Shown here one piece after another: positions 53,588 through 62,834 of a stretch of 64,000 bases of DNA. How positions within the stretch are numbered: position 1 is the stretch's first letter; each line of letters starts with the position of its first letter. Below the pieces are notes generated by a model. It worked only from the letters and a program-made list of their open reading frames with translations, had not been told where the DNA came from and did no database searches. Source of the DNA: an uncultured Collinsella sp. (GTDB lineage Bacteria; Actinomycetota; Coriobacteriia; Coriobacteriales; Coriobacteriaceae); contig UQKL01000007.1 in assembly GCA_900541695.1 (NCBI GenBank), positions 1 to 64,000 on the forward strand, given 5' to 3'. The position numbers were made by a program, and so were the translations under genes.

Positions 53588-54463
53588 GTGTCGTGGGTTG
53601 TCGCAGCATTTGCGTCAGCATTCTTTGCCGGCATCACATCCATCTTGGCCAAATGCGGCATCAAGCAGACCGACTCCGATGTCGCGACGGCCATTCGCAC
53701 CTGCGTGGTGCTCGTTTTCGCCTGGGCAATGGCGGGCATTTCTGGATCCATTGGAACCATTGGCAGCATCGAACCCAGATCCTGGCTCTTTCTCGTCCTC
53801 TCGGGACTCGCTACCGGTGCTTCGTGGATCTGTTACTTTAAGGCGTTGAGCATCGGAAATGTCAATAAGGTCGTACCGGTCGACAAGATGAGCACCGTGC
53901 TCGCCGCGCTGGTCGCCATCGCGCTTTTTGACGAGACGAGCAACCTTGCGGTTAAGCTCGTGGGAACCGCTGCCATCACCCTCGGCACGTTTTTAATGAT
54001 CGAGAAGAAGCAGTCCGCCGAACCCGAGCAGCAGCAAGACCGAACCTGGCTCGCTTACGCCCTCGGCGCCGCCGTGTTCGCGGCACTCACCTCCGTCCTC
54101 GCCAAGATCGGCATCGAAGGCGTCGAGTCAAACCTGGCCACGGCAATCCGCACCTGCGTGGTACTGGTTATGGCATGGGCAATCGTGGCAGCCAAGGGAA
54201 AACTGGAGCAGGTCGCGCACGTTGACCGGCGCGAACTCACATTTCTCGCAACATCGGGCATCGCGACTGGAGCATCGTGGCTGCTCTATTACTATGCCAT
54301 CGCTGCAGGCCAGGTGAGTGTCGTGGTGCAGATCGACAAACTATCGATTGTCGTATCGGTGCTATTTGCGCGCCTGGCATTCAACGAAAAACTCTCCCGC
54401 CGCAGCGCCATCGGTCTCGCCCTCATCGTACTGGGCACCGCCGCGCTTGCAATTTGGAAGTAG
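53588..54463 (+). CDS. EamA/DMT-family transporter with two similar halves
   Basis: 291 residues. Both halves read TSILAKCGI or TSVLAKIGI, then ATAIRTCVVL and GLATGASWICYF or GIATGASWLLYY, so the internal duplication is unusually clear. Ten TM segments. GTG 53588 lies 10 nt after AAGGAGG. This is the third EamA gene in the window but has no adjacent regulator. Confidence 0.9.
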   Translation: MSWVVAAFASAFFAGITSILAKCGIKQTDSDVATAIRTCVVLVFAWAMAGISGSIGTIGSIEPRSWLFLVLSGLATGASWICYFKALSIGNVNKVVPVDKMSTVLAALVAIALFDETSNLAVKLVGTAAITLGTFLMIEKKQSAEPEQQQDRTWLAYALGAAVFAALTSVLAKIGIEGVESNLATAIRTCVVLVMAWAIVAAKGKLEQVAHVDRRELTFLATSGIATGASWLLYYYAIAAGQVSVVVQIDKLSIVVSVLFARLAFNEKLSRRSAIGLALIVLGTAALAIWK

Positions 54464-54557
54464 CGCCGATACCGAACGAAATCCAGTCCACCCGCAAATC
54501 CGTGACACAGCGCCCGCACCGGACTTGAGATGTTTGTACTGACTGCGCGCTACCGTG

Positions 54558-55862
54558 CTACTTGCGCAGCGGCTTGGGCAGCGGGATGCCGGCGGCGATG
54601 ACGGCCGCGATAATCATGCAGACGATACCCTTGAGTGGGAAACACATAAGCAGCAGGCCCACAACCATGACAGGCTGGCGCATGACGGCGCCCATCGTCG
54701 ATGCCGTGCAGACGGCGACGCAAAAGACCGGATCTGCGCCGGTGAGGATGGCAAGGCCATAGCCCAGGCTTACGCCCGAGAAGATAACGGGGAAGAAGTG
54801 GCCGCCGCGCCAACCAAGGTTGATGAGGGCGGGCGTCAGCATGGCCTTAACAAGACCGGTCGCGATAAGCACGCCGGCAGGAATGGTCAGATAGGTTTCC
54901 ATGAGCACGTCGGCCTGGGTCTCGCCAGCAAACATGGTGTAGGGCAGGACCGTGCCGCAGATAGCAAGCGCCAAACCGGCTAGCATGGCCTTGACGACAG
55001 GACGCTCCCCTATTGCATGTGACAGTGCCTCGCTCGCATGCTCGGAGACAAAGTACAGCCAACCGCATACGGTGCCGACCAACGCCAGCGGAATGAGCCA
55101 GACAAGTTCCAGATTGCCCACCTCGGCGGACTCGAACCTGGGCATGCCCATGCCGCCGCCCACAAGCTGGCCAAGCAGCAGGTAGGTGCCCAGACCGCCG
55201 GCAATCGCGATGCCGTAGACCACCGTCTTTTGCGCCTTGGGCAACTTGATGGTGATCTCGCCGGACGCGGACTCATCGTCGGCGTCTTCGCCCTGGCCAT
55301 CGGCGCTACCGGCAAGCGGTGCCACAAAGCCAAAGACGGGCGCGGTAAAGAGCGCCGTCAGGGCAGCCTGGGTACCCAGCAGCGTAAGCTCCCTAAACTC
55401 GGCGCCAAAGCGACGCATGCGGTCGCCGACCCAGCTGCACAGACCAGCGATAACGCCGGTCAGGCCGGCCTCCGGTCCAATGCTTCCGCCAAACAGCAGC
55501 GGCAGCAATGCCGCGAGCGAAAGCTTGCCCAGTTTGTCGTACGGGTAGCGCCCGTCTTGCTTAACCTTAGCCATCACCTGGTTGAGGTCATCGGTCTTGG
55601 TGCCTGTCATCTTTTCGTACAGACCGATTAACAGGCCGCCCAGCAGGCAGACGAAAAACGGGTACGGCAAAAAGCCAAACGGGCCGCTGGCGAGTTCGGG
55701 CGACGCCGCGCCCAGCATGTGGGGGATCTCGGTCCACAGATAGTCGATACCGTGCTCCATCGCAAAAAAGAACAGCCAGACCGCGGCACCTGCGAACGCA
55801 CCGGTCACGGCAACGCTAACTAAAAACATCGCGCGGTTTGTGGGTTTGGCAAGGTTGTCCAT
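54558..55862 (-). CDS. ClC-family chloride channel/transporter
   Basis: 434 residues. FGGSIGPEAGLTG aligns with the ClC GREGP motif and provides the gating Glu, while GWRGGHFFPVIF matches the third selectivity segment. A soluble loop of about 25 acidic residues (GEDADDESASGE) splits the protein. The family includes Cl-/H+ antiporters and fluoride carriers. The usual GSGIP motif was not clearly found, so ion specificity is open. ATG 55862 follows GGGAGG. Confidence 0.87.
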   Translation of the reverse strand: MDNLAKPTNRAMFLVSVAVTGAFAGAAVWLFFFAMEHGIDYLWTEIPHMLGAASPELASGPFGFLPYPFFVCLLGGLLIGLYEKMTGTKTDDLNQVMAKVKQDGRYPYDKLGKLSLAALLPLLFGGSIGPEAGLTGVIAGLCSWVGDRMRRFGAEFRELTLLGTQAALTALFTAPVFGFVAPLAGSADGQGEDADDESASGEITIKLPKAQKTVVYGIAIAGGLGTYLLLGQLVGGGMGMPRFESAEVGNLELVWLIPLALVGTVCGWLYFVSEHASEALSHAIGERPVVKAMLAGLALAICGTVLPYTMFAGETQADVLMETYLTIPAGVLIATGLVKAMLTPALINLGWRGGHFFPVIFSGVSLGYGLAILTGADPVFCVAVCTASTMGAVMRQPVMVVGLLLMCFPLKGIVCMIIAAVIAAGIPLPKPLRK

Positions 55863-55987
55863 CGGGTCCTCCCGCGGTCAAAGTCGACATAATTACGTTT
55901 TATTGTAGAGCGAGCGTTGCCCAGACAAGCCAACCATCTGCGCCACAAACGGCACCATTGGGAGTCATAGTGGGGCAGGCTCAAGAC

Positions 55988-56521
55988 TTATCCGTTGATA
56001 ATCGAGACAATCTCGCGCAAATCGTCGGCAAAGTAGATGCCTTGCTGGCGCCTCGGGCTCGAAAGCCCCTTATCAATCATGTGCCCGAGCAGCGCCTTGA
56101 GGTCGTTGTAGTAACCGTCAAGGTTATACAGGATGCACGGAGCACTCAGGTGCCCCAACGACACCGCGGACATGACCTCGGCAATCTCCTCGAGCGTGCC
56201 CGTGCCGCCCGGAAATGCGATGAACGCATCACCGAGCTCGATCATCTTGTCCTTACGCTCGGCCATATCGCTCGTCACGATGAGGTCATCGATGCCGTCG
56301 TGCTGAAACTCGGCCTCTATAAAAAAGCTCGGCTCAACACCCGTCACGTGTCCACCTGCCTCGAGTACGCTATCGGCGAGCGCGCCCATCAGGCCCGATT
56401 TGGACCCGCCGTATACCAGCGCGTGCCCGTTGGAGCCAATCCAGTTGCCCAGCTCTTGCACCGCAGGCAGAAATGCTGGGTCGTTACCAACGCTGGCGCC
56501 CAGGTATACCGTGATATTCAT
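55988..56521 (-). CDS. LOG-family (TIGR00730) Rossmann protein
   Basis: 177 residues: VYGGSKSGLMGALADS and the hallmark FPGGTGTLEEIAEV. Such proteins hydrolyse nucleoside 5'-monophosphates with release of the base (cytokinin-type activation in plants and some bacteria); the bacterial substrate is often not known. It is 36 bp downstream of the K+ channel gene and may share its transcript. Confidence 0.9.
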   Translation of the reverse strand: MNITVYLGASVGNDPAFLPAVQELGNWIGSNGHALVYGGSKSGLMGALADSVLEAGGHVTGVEPSFFIEAEFQHDGIDDLIVTSDMAERKDKMIELGDAFIAFPGGTGTLEEIAEVMSAVSLGHLSAPCILYNLDGYYNDLKALLGHMIDKGLSSPRRQQGIYFADDLREIVSIING

Positions 56522-56557
56522 ATTCAGTCCCCCTCGTCATGACGCGCAGCGCCCGTT

Positions 56558-56983
56558 CTAGCGCTGGCGTCGACGATACTCGCGCACACGACGCGAAAGA
56601 TCGGCGAGCTCGTCGCGATCGAGCTCTTCCAAATGCTCCAGATCGTCCATAAAGCGCGCCATGGTGTCCTTTTGGCGCATCTTGATGAGCGTATTGCAGT
56701 AGTTCACCGCCACGCCCGTGAGCATGGCAATGTAGAAGATGCTGATAACGCTCAGGACAACGGTAATCGCGCGGGCGACCGGCGTTTCGGCCGGGATATC
56801 GCCAAAGCCGATGGTCGAGACCGTCTCAAAGCTAAACCAGAGACCATCGCCAAACGTAAGGGTCGTGGGCTCGGACAACCAGACGGCCGTCGAGCACAGC
56901 AGATAGAAGATGAGGAACAGGCCCGTGATACGCACGAAACCGGCCTGGCGCAAAACATCAGCAAGCGTCCTGAGCTTTTTCAT
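56558..56983 (-). CDS. Two-TM potassium channel
   Basis: 141 residues from ATG 56983 (AAAAGGGG upstream); the upstream extension of the open frame is repeat DNA. One TM, a pore loop with TVSTIGFGD (the K+ filter, GFG form) and a second TM, then a charged coiled-coil-like tail (DLEHLEELDRDELADLSRRV). No RCK domain. The small size matches Ion_trans_2 proteins. Confidence 0.9.
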   Translation of the reverse strand: MKKLRTLADVLRQAGFVRITGLFLIFYLLCSTAVWLSEPTTLTFGDGLWFSFETVSTIGFGDIPAETPVARAITVVLSVISIFYIAMLTGVAVNYCNTLIKMRQKDTMARFMDDLEHLEELDRDELADLSRRVREYRRRQR

Positions 56984-57052
56984 CGCGACCCCTTTTCTCA
57001 GACGTCCAATCACATTCGCTCGGTATTGTCCCACGCCTCTCCCGCAAACGAA

Positions 57053-57137
57053 ACTAGTCATTGGGGACGTTCTTAAACGACTAGTCATTGGGGACGTTCT
57101 TGTTTGACTAGTCATTTAAGAACGTCCCCAATGACTA
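57053..57137. repeat. ACTAGTCATTGGGGACGTTCTT repeat cluster
   Basis: Two direct copies of the 22-mer begin at 57053 and 57080 (27 bp apart) and an inverted copy of the core is at 57118-57137. Same family as 43211-43262 and 63974-64000. Open frames here (e.g. MTSQTRTSPMTS) are artefacts of the repeat. Confidence 0.88.
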
Positions 57138-57206
57138 CCAGCTGCCGCCTGGGCAGGCTGGGCTGGTATCCTTATGCGGTAATGTCTCGATTCGTTAGGA
57201 TTGCAT

Positions 57207-60011
57207 GTGAGAGCTGCCACTGTCCTTCGTTCAGTTATATGTCGCGCCCTGGCCATTGTGCTCGCCGCGCTTGCCGTGCTGAGTTCTATCGCGCCTGTCC
57301 AGGCTTTTGCCGCTGACTCTAGCCAGCCAGTCAAGACGGTCCGCGTTGGTTGGCTCGTCAACAACGAGGGCTTCCAGGACGGCACCCCCGGCGAGCGTCT
57401 ATCGGGATGGGGTTACGAGTACCTCCAGACCCTGTCGTACTACACGCCCGGCTGGCGGTACGAATACGTCTCCGGCACCTTCACCGAGCTTATGGACATG
57501 CTCGAGGCAGGCGAAATCGACCTCATGCCCAACATCTCCTACTCCGAGGAACGCACCCAAAAGCTGCTCTTTTCCTCGAACCCCGAGGGCACCGAGCGCT
57601 ACTACATCTACGCCAAGCCCGATCGCGACGACCTGGCCAAGGGTGACCTCCAAGCGCTCCAGGGCCTTACCATCGGTTGCAACTCCGGTGTTATGCAAAC
57701 CTTCGTTGGCCAGCAGTGGCTCGCCAACGAAGGAATCACCTGCACATACAGGGAGTATGACGGAGGCTCCATGCTCTTTGACGCACTCGCAAACGACGAA
57801 GTCGACGCCGTCATCATGAACGACACCATCTCGTCACCCGATGCGTCGCCCATGTTCTACGTTGGCTCGAGTGACTACTATTTTGCCGTCCCCAAAAGCC
57901 GCCCCGACCTGATGAACGATATCAATGCCGCCATGACGGCAATCGCCCGCGTCAACCCACGTTATAACGACGAGGTCAAGGCGAATTACTCGGCCCAAAA
58001 CAGCGGCTCATCATCGCTCACCGGCCCCGAGCGCTCCTGGCTCAAAGCAAACGACAACACCATCACGATCGGCTATCTTAAAAACAAACTCCCCTACTGC
58101 ACGCAAAATGACGACGGCGAAATGGAAGGGTCGCTCGCCTCGCTTGCGACGACGCTACACGATAAATTTGGCATTACGGTCAAAACCGTCGCCTTTGATA
58201 GCTACAAGATGATGTCAAAGGCCCTGTCAAAGGGAAGCATAGACGTTGCGCTGCCGGTATACCGAGATTACTGGTTTGCCGAGCAAACAGGCGTTGTGCA
58301 GTCGATATCGTTGGGGACCATATCCCTCACCGCCATCTACACCGGCAGCAACCTGAACAAAGACCTTCAGAACATCGCCTGTACCAAATCATCGTTTGTC
58401 AACAAAAATGCACTTGAAAGCCTGTTCCCCACAGCGACCGTAACCGAATACCAATCCGACGATGAAGCGTTCGACGCCCTCAGGAAGGGAACGGCGCACT
58501 GCATCGTCGCTCCCAGTTCACGCGTAAAAACCATCGGTGACCGTTACGATCTCGAGGACTGCGAGACGGTCGAGCTCCCTGACACCTGTGAGCTCTCGTG
58601 CTGGATTTCGCGCGGAAAGCCCGAGCTGCTGGGAATCATCAACAAGGGCATCATCAATGCCGGAGAATCGCTCTCCGCAAGCAATTTCTCCTCCACGTCG
58701 TACACGGCCCAGGAATCCAACACGCTTCAATTCCTTTATCGCAACCGCACCGCCATTGCAGCTACCCTCATCGGTATGTTGTCGGTCGGCATCGTCCTGC
58801 TCATCTGGGCGCTCGTGCGCGCTCGAACCGAGCGCAAAAAAGCCGATGCTGCCAACGCCGCTAAGACGGCATTCCTCACGCGCATGAGCCACGACATCCG
58901 AACGCCGCTCAACGGTATCCTGGGCCTTATCGAGATCGAGGAATTGAAGGAAGGCGATATCCAGGTCGCCCGCGAGAGCCGTGCCAAGGCGCGCGTTGCC
59001 GCCAATCACCTGCTCTCGCTGATCAACGACATCCTCGAGATGGGCAAAATCGAAGACCGCAAGCTAACACTGGAGCATACGCCTTTTAACCTCAAAGAGC
59101 TCTGTGATAATACGCTGGTGCTGTGCAAGCTCCGCGCGTCCAGTAACGGCATCACCATGCAGGACAATAGTCTGCCGTACGCCACGGGGCCATACATGAT
59201 CGGCAGTCCCACCCATATCCGACAGATCATGATCAACCTATTAGACAACAGCATTAAGTACAACAAGCACGGCGGCTCCGTCACCTTTAGCTCAAAGACC
59301 AAGCCACTCGATAACGGGCGCGCGCTCTTTTGCTTTAGCGTTTCGGATACCGGCATTGGCATGACTCCCAAGTTTTTAAAGCATATCTATGAGCCGTTTG
59401 CCCAAGAAGGTGACGATGCGCGCAGCAAGTTCCAAGGAACCGGCATGGGCATGCCAATCGTCAAGTCGCTTATTGAACTGATGGGCGGTACGATTGAGAT
59501 TTCGAGTGAGGTTGGCGTGGGGAGTACGTTCAACGTCCAGATTCCGCTCGATATCGACAAGAACCCTCAGGCGCGGGCAGATACGGTCGAGAGGGTGCTC
59601 GACTGCTCGCTCGCCGACATGAACGTGTTGCTCGCCGAAGACAACGAATTGAATGCCGAGATTGCCCAGACGCTGCTAGAATCCGAGGGCGTCGTGGTCA
59701 CCTGCGCCGCCAATGGCAACGAAGTCGTCGATCTGTACCTGTCACATCCCGCCGGCAGCTTCGATGCGATTCTGATGGACATCATGATGCCGGGCATGGA
59801 CGGCTATGAGGCAACCCGCGCGATTCGTCTGAGCGAGAAGGTCGATGCAGCCGATATCCCCATCATCGCGCTCACCGCCAACGCCTTTGCCGAGGACGCC
59901 AAGGCGGCACACGATGCCGGCATGAACGCCCATCTGTCCAAACCGCTCGACTTTAACAAGCTCAAAAACATACTCGCCCGCATCAAGAAAAACGGATCCG
60001 TTTCGCTATAG
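57207..60011 (+). CDS. Hybrid sensor histidine kinase with two periplasmic-binding sensor domains
   Basis: 934 residues. An N-terminal signal/TM is followed by two SBP_bac_3-like domains (to about residue 505), one TM helix (513-537), HisKA with SHDIRTPLNG (about 560), a HATPase_c domain with NSIKYNKHGG and DTGIGM, then a receiver domain with phospho-acceptor Asp in LMDIMMPGMDG (about 857). This is the BvgS/EvgS layout without HPt. It likely senses amino acids or related small molecules outside the cell. GTG 57207 after AGGA is preferred to TTG 57201. No response regulator gene is adjacent. Confidence 0.9.
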   Translation: MRAATVLRSVICRALAIVLAALAVLSSIAPVQAFAADSSQPVKTVRVGWLVNNEGFQDGTPGERLSGWGYEYLQTLSYYTPGWRYEYVSGTFTELMDMLEAGEIDLMPNISYSEERTQKLLFSSNPEGTERYYIYAKPDRDDLAKGDLQALQGLTIGCNSGVMQTFVGQQWLANEGITCTYREYDGGSMLFDALANDEVDAVIMNDTISSPDASPMFYVGSSDYYFAVPKSRPDLMNDINAAMTAIARVNPRYNDEVKANYSAQNSGSSSLTGPERSWLKANDNTITIGYLKNKLPYCTQNDDGEMEGSLASLATTLHDKFGITVKTVAFDSYKMMSKALSKGSIDVALPVYRDYWFAEQTGVVQSISLGTISLTAIYTGSNLNKDLQNIACTKSSFVNKNALESLFPTATVTEYQSDDEAFDALRKGTAHCIVAPSSRVKTIGDRYDLEDCETVELPDTCELSCWISRGKPELLGIINKGIINAGESLSASNFSSTSYTAQESNTLQFLYRNRTAIAATLIGMLSVGIVLLIWALVRARTERKKADAANAAKTAFLTRMSHDIRTPLNGILGLIEIEELKEGDIQVARESRAKARVAANHLLSLINDILEMGKIEDRKLTLEHTPFNLKELCDNTLVLCKLRASSNGITMQDNSLPYATGPYMIGSPTHIRQIMINLLDNSIKYNKHGGSVTFSSKTKPLDNGRALFCFSVSDTGIGMTPKFLKHIYEPFAQEGDDARSKFQGTGMGMPIVKSLIELMGGTIEISSEVGVGSTFNVQIPLDIDKNPQARADTVERVLDCSLADMNVLLAEDNELNAEIAQTLLESEGVVVTCAANGNEVVDLYLSHPAGSFDAILMDIMMPGMDGYEATRAIRLSEKVDAADIPIIALTANAFAEDAKAAHDAGMNAHLSKPLDFNKLKNILARIKKNGSVSL

Positions 60012-60053
60012 TTTGTGCTCAATCACCACGCACGACCAGAAAGGAAACCAACG

Positions 60054-60533
60054 ATGTTTAGGCCCTTACGTCGAAAGAAACGCGCCATCACTGACGAGGA
60101 AGCGCGCGAACTGCTCGCTACCTGCAAGCGCGGCGTCTTTGCCGTCAACGGCGACGATGGCTACCCGTACGCCATTCCCGTCAACTACTTCTTTGACGCC
60201 GAGCACGACAAGATTTATTTCCATGGCGCCAAGGCTGGCCACAAGGTCGACGCACTCAAGCGCGATGACAAGGTCTGCTTTACCGTTTACGGCAACGAGT
60301 GGTACAAGGACGGTGACTGGGCTCCCTACGTTATGAGTACCGTAGTCTTTGGCCGTTGTCGCCTGGCGAATGACACCCCCGCGTTTATCGAGGATAAAGT
60401 TCGCCAGCTCGCGCTTAAGTACTACCCTTCTGCCGAAGAAGTCGAAGAGGAAATCGCCAAGGACATTAAGGGCGTCCAGCTCTACGAGATTACGATTGAG
60501 CATCTTTGCGGCAAGCAGATTCAAGAAAAATAA
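60054..60533 (+). CDS. NimA-like pyridoxamine 5'-phosphate oxidase family protein
   Basis: 159 residues of the split-barrel FMN-binding fold: CKRGVFAVNGDDGYPYAIPVNYF, then YFHGAKAGHKVDALKRDDKVCF. These are the features of the nitroimidazole-reductase (Nim) branch rather than true PNPOx. ATG 60054 follows AAAGGA. It lies 42 bp after the sensor kinase and could be co-transcribed. Confidence 0.85.
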   Translation: MFRPLRRKKRAITDEEARELLATCKRGVFAVNGDDGYPYAIPVNYFFDAEHDKIYFHGAKAGHKVDALKRDDKVCFTVYGNEWYKDGDWAPYVMSTVVFGRCRLANDTPAFIEDKVRQLALKYYPSAEEVEEEIAKDIKGVQLYEITIEHLCGKQIQEK

Positions 60534-60576
60534 ACCTCCGCAGCAGGTCTGCGCCCAATGGTTACAGACGTTTTAC

Positions 60577-60618
60577 CATGCGGGACCTTCCAGCCGGCTT
60601 GGCAGAAGGCCCCGCATG
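60577..60618. terminator. Hairpin between convergent genes
   Basis: CATGCGGGACCTTC (60577-60590) pairs with the segment at 60605-60618 except for one mismatch. It separates the NimA-like and MalY-like genes. Confidence 0.75.
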
Positions 60619-60628
60619 CAGTGCTCAC

Positions 60629-61843
60629 TTACCGTGCATTAAAAACGTAGCGGTCCAAGCGGTCGCACGCTTCCCTTACGCGCGAAAGCGGCAGCGCCAA
60701 ATTCACGCGAATGTGGCAGGGCCCGTGGAACGGGCGGCCGTCCTGATACCCCACGCCCACGCGCGCCCCCTCGTCGAGCAACCACTGAATATCGCGGCCA
60801 TGCTCGCGGCACCACTCGGTGCAGTCCAGAAACACCATGTACGTGCCCTGCGGACGCGAATAGGACACGCCCTCAAAATGCTCGTCCACGTAATCGCAGA
60901 AGTACTCGATATTGCTGGCAAGCACCTGGTTGAGCTCGTCCACCCACTCGTAGCCCTGCGGCTGGTAGGCACCGATAAGCGCATGCATGGAGAGGACATT
61001 CATCTCGTTGTAGTGAGTCTTGTTGGACACGGCGCACACGCGGTCGCGCAGCGTCTCGTTGTAGACAATGTGGTAGCTGCCGACCAGGCCCGCCAGGTTG
61101 AACGTCTTGCTGGGCGCATAGAGGGCAACCGTGCGCATGCGGGCGTCCTCGCTCACCGACTGCGTCGGGATATGCTTGTGCCCCGGCAGGATGATATCGG
61201 ACCAAATCTCGTCCGAGATCACCACGCAATCGTGCTGGCGATAAATGTCCATAGCGCGCTCGATCTCGTCGCGCTCCCATACGCGGCCGCAGGGATTGTG
61301 CGGCGAGCAGAACACCGCGGCATGAATGTGGTTTTGGGCGAGCTTGCGCTCCATGTCCTCAAAGTCCATACGCCACACGCCTTGATCGTCGAGCTTAAGC
61401 GGGCTGTGGACAATGCGATAGCCCGCGGCTTCGATGGACTTGGTAAAACCGATGTAGGTGGGGCTATGGACCAGCACAGCATCGCCTGGCTGGACATACG
61501 CGCGCAACGTCGACACGACACCGCCCAGCACGCCGTTTTCGTAGCCGATATGCTCAGGCGCCAAGCCCTCAACGCCGTTGCGACGGCTCTGCCATTCGAT
61601 GATGCGGTCAAAGTACTCGGGACGCGGGTTAAAGTAGCCAAACATGGGATGCTGGGCGCGCTGAATAATGTGCTCCTGGACCGTGGGCACCGTGGCGAAG
61701 TTCATGTCCGCCACCCACATGGGTATGCGGTCGAAGCCCTCGTCGGGTGCGTTCGGGGCCATACCGGGGATCTCGCCCCAAGAGTCAACGGCAATGGAGT
61801 CCATGCCGTGGCGGTCGATAAGCGAGCTAAAGTCGTATTTCAT
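60629..61843 (-). CDS. PatB/MalY-type C-S lyase (PLP)
   Basis: 404 residues of the fold type I PLP family: MWVADMNF, HNPCGRVW and the PLP lysine in APSKTFNLAG. The MWVADMDF-like N-terminus sets it in the MalY/PatB group, which cleaves cystathionine or cysteine conjugates (beta-lyase) and may act in methionine formation or release of volatile sulfur. ATG 61843 follows GGGAG. It stands alone. Confidence 0.92.
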   Translation of the reverse strand: MKYDFSSLIDRHGMDSIAVDSWGEIPGMAPNAPDEGFDRIPMWVADMNFATVPTVQEHIIQRAQHPMFGYFNPRPEYFDRIIEWQSRRNGVEGLAPEHIGYENGVLGGVVSTLRAYVQPGDAVLVHSPTYIGFTKSIEAAGYRIVHSPLKLDDQGVWRMDFEDMERKLAQNHIHAAVFCSPHNPCGRVWERDEIERAMDIYRQHDCVVISDEIWSDIILPGHKHIPTQSVSEDARMRTVALYAPSKTFNLAGLVGSYHIVYNETLRDRVCAVSNKTHYNEMNVLSMHALIGAYQPQGYEWVDELNQVLASNIEYFCDYVDEHFEGVSYSRPQGTYMVFLDCTEWCREHGRDIQWLLDEGARVGVGYQDGRPFHGPCHIRVNLALPLSRVREACDRLDRYVFNAR

Positions 61844-61961
61844 GCTGAGCTCCCGTGCAAAGTAGGCTGTTTCGATAGGCGTTATTGTCCACCAGCGTAG
61901 GCGATTTTGGCATGGGGTTTGGCGCTTAATTTGACGGGTGCAGACGGATGGCCGGTTAGCC

Positions 61962-62702
61962 TTACGCGTCGTTGACGGCGACTACGGTTAGCTGGGTTTC
62001 ATCGACCGTAAAAGATATGTCGAGTCCGGCGTAGGCCAAGTGGTAAACGCGGTTTGGCTCGTGCTTGCTGCCCGCGCGGCGCGGATCTTGGCGAAGAACC
62101 TCGGCCAAGCCGGGGAGCTTTGCGGGCGGGACCATATCCTGCAGCGCTTGTGGAAACTCAACATCGAGCTCTTGCCACGGAGCACCCTCAATCCAGCCGC
62201 CGGTCGCATCCGGGTGGCAGTCCGCAAACGGGATGTAGGGCTTGATATCGTAGATGGGCGTGCCGTCGCGCAGATCGGCCCCCAGCACATGGATGATGGG
62301 GCCGTCGTCGGTAAGCTCCACGCGGTCGAGCTTAACGCAGGTGAGCCCGATGGGATTAGGGCGAAACGGACTGCGCGTGGCAAAGACACCCACGCGCTCG
62401 GCTCCGCCCAGACGCGGCGGGCGCACGGTCTTCGACCACTTGACGTTGGTGCCAGACCTGTCCTGCGACTTGGCATCGGCAGCTATGTCGTTTGCCGTGC
62501 CGCCGGGCGTTCCGTTTTCGAAGCGCCACAACAGCCATAGGTGAGAGAAGGAGTCCAGGCCCTCAACCGCTGCATTGGAGGCAAATTCCGGCTCAAAGAC
62601 GATGTGTCCCTGCAGATGAGGCGCCAAAAAGCTGTTGCGCGGAATGCCGAACTTCTGCGGCAGGTCGGTATGTATGTGTGCGATAGGTTCCATGCCGGTC
62701 AT
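61962..62702 (-). CDS. trmO: tRNA (N6-threonylcarbamoyladenosine-N6)-methyltransferase
   Basis: About 246 residues. FGIPRNSFL, FSHLWLLW, GVFATRSPFRPNPIGLT and LDIKPY-like YDIKPYIPF are TrmO (TsaA) signatures. It methylates t6A37 of threonine tRNAs with AdoMet. The open frame extends 500 bp upstream over the XRE gene, and that part is not real. ATG 62702 is a guess, as no good ribosome site is visible (62693 is the next choice). Confidence 0.9.
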   Translation of the reverse strand: MTGMEPIAHIHTDLPQKFGIPRNSFLAPHLQGHIVFEPEFASNAAVEGLDSFSHLWLLWRFENGTPGGTANDIAADAKSQDRSGTNVKWSKTVRPPRLGGAERVGVFATRSPFRPNPIGLTCVKLDRVELTDDGPIIHVLGADLRDGTPIYDIKPYIPFADCHPDATGGWIEGAPWQELDVEFPQALQDMVPPAKLPGLAEVLRQDPRRAGSKHEPNRVYHLAYAGLDISFTVDETQLTVVAVNDA

Positions 62703-62834
62703 TGTACGGCATGGAGGTGTGGGGCGTTGCGTGCAATTCTTCGCCGCGGTCCCCCGTCGTGCAACCAACGGTTGCTTGGAAGGGCGCCTGCTGCCGCGTA
62801 TGCTTAAGCCATCAATCAGCAGAAAGGAGCCGTT

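Noticed and set aside
57000..57115. N-terminal extension of the K+ channel
   Set aside because: The frame reads through the dispersed repeat (TSQTRTSPMTS); ATG 56983 has its own ribosome site.
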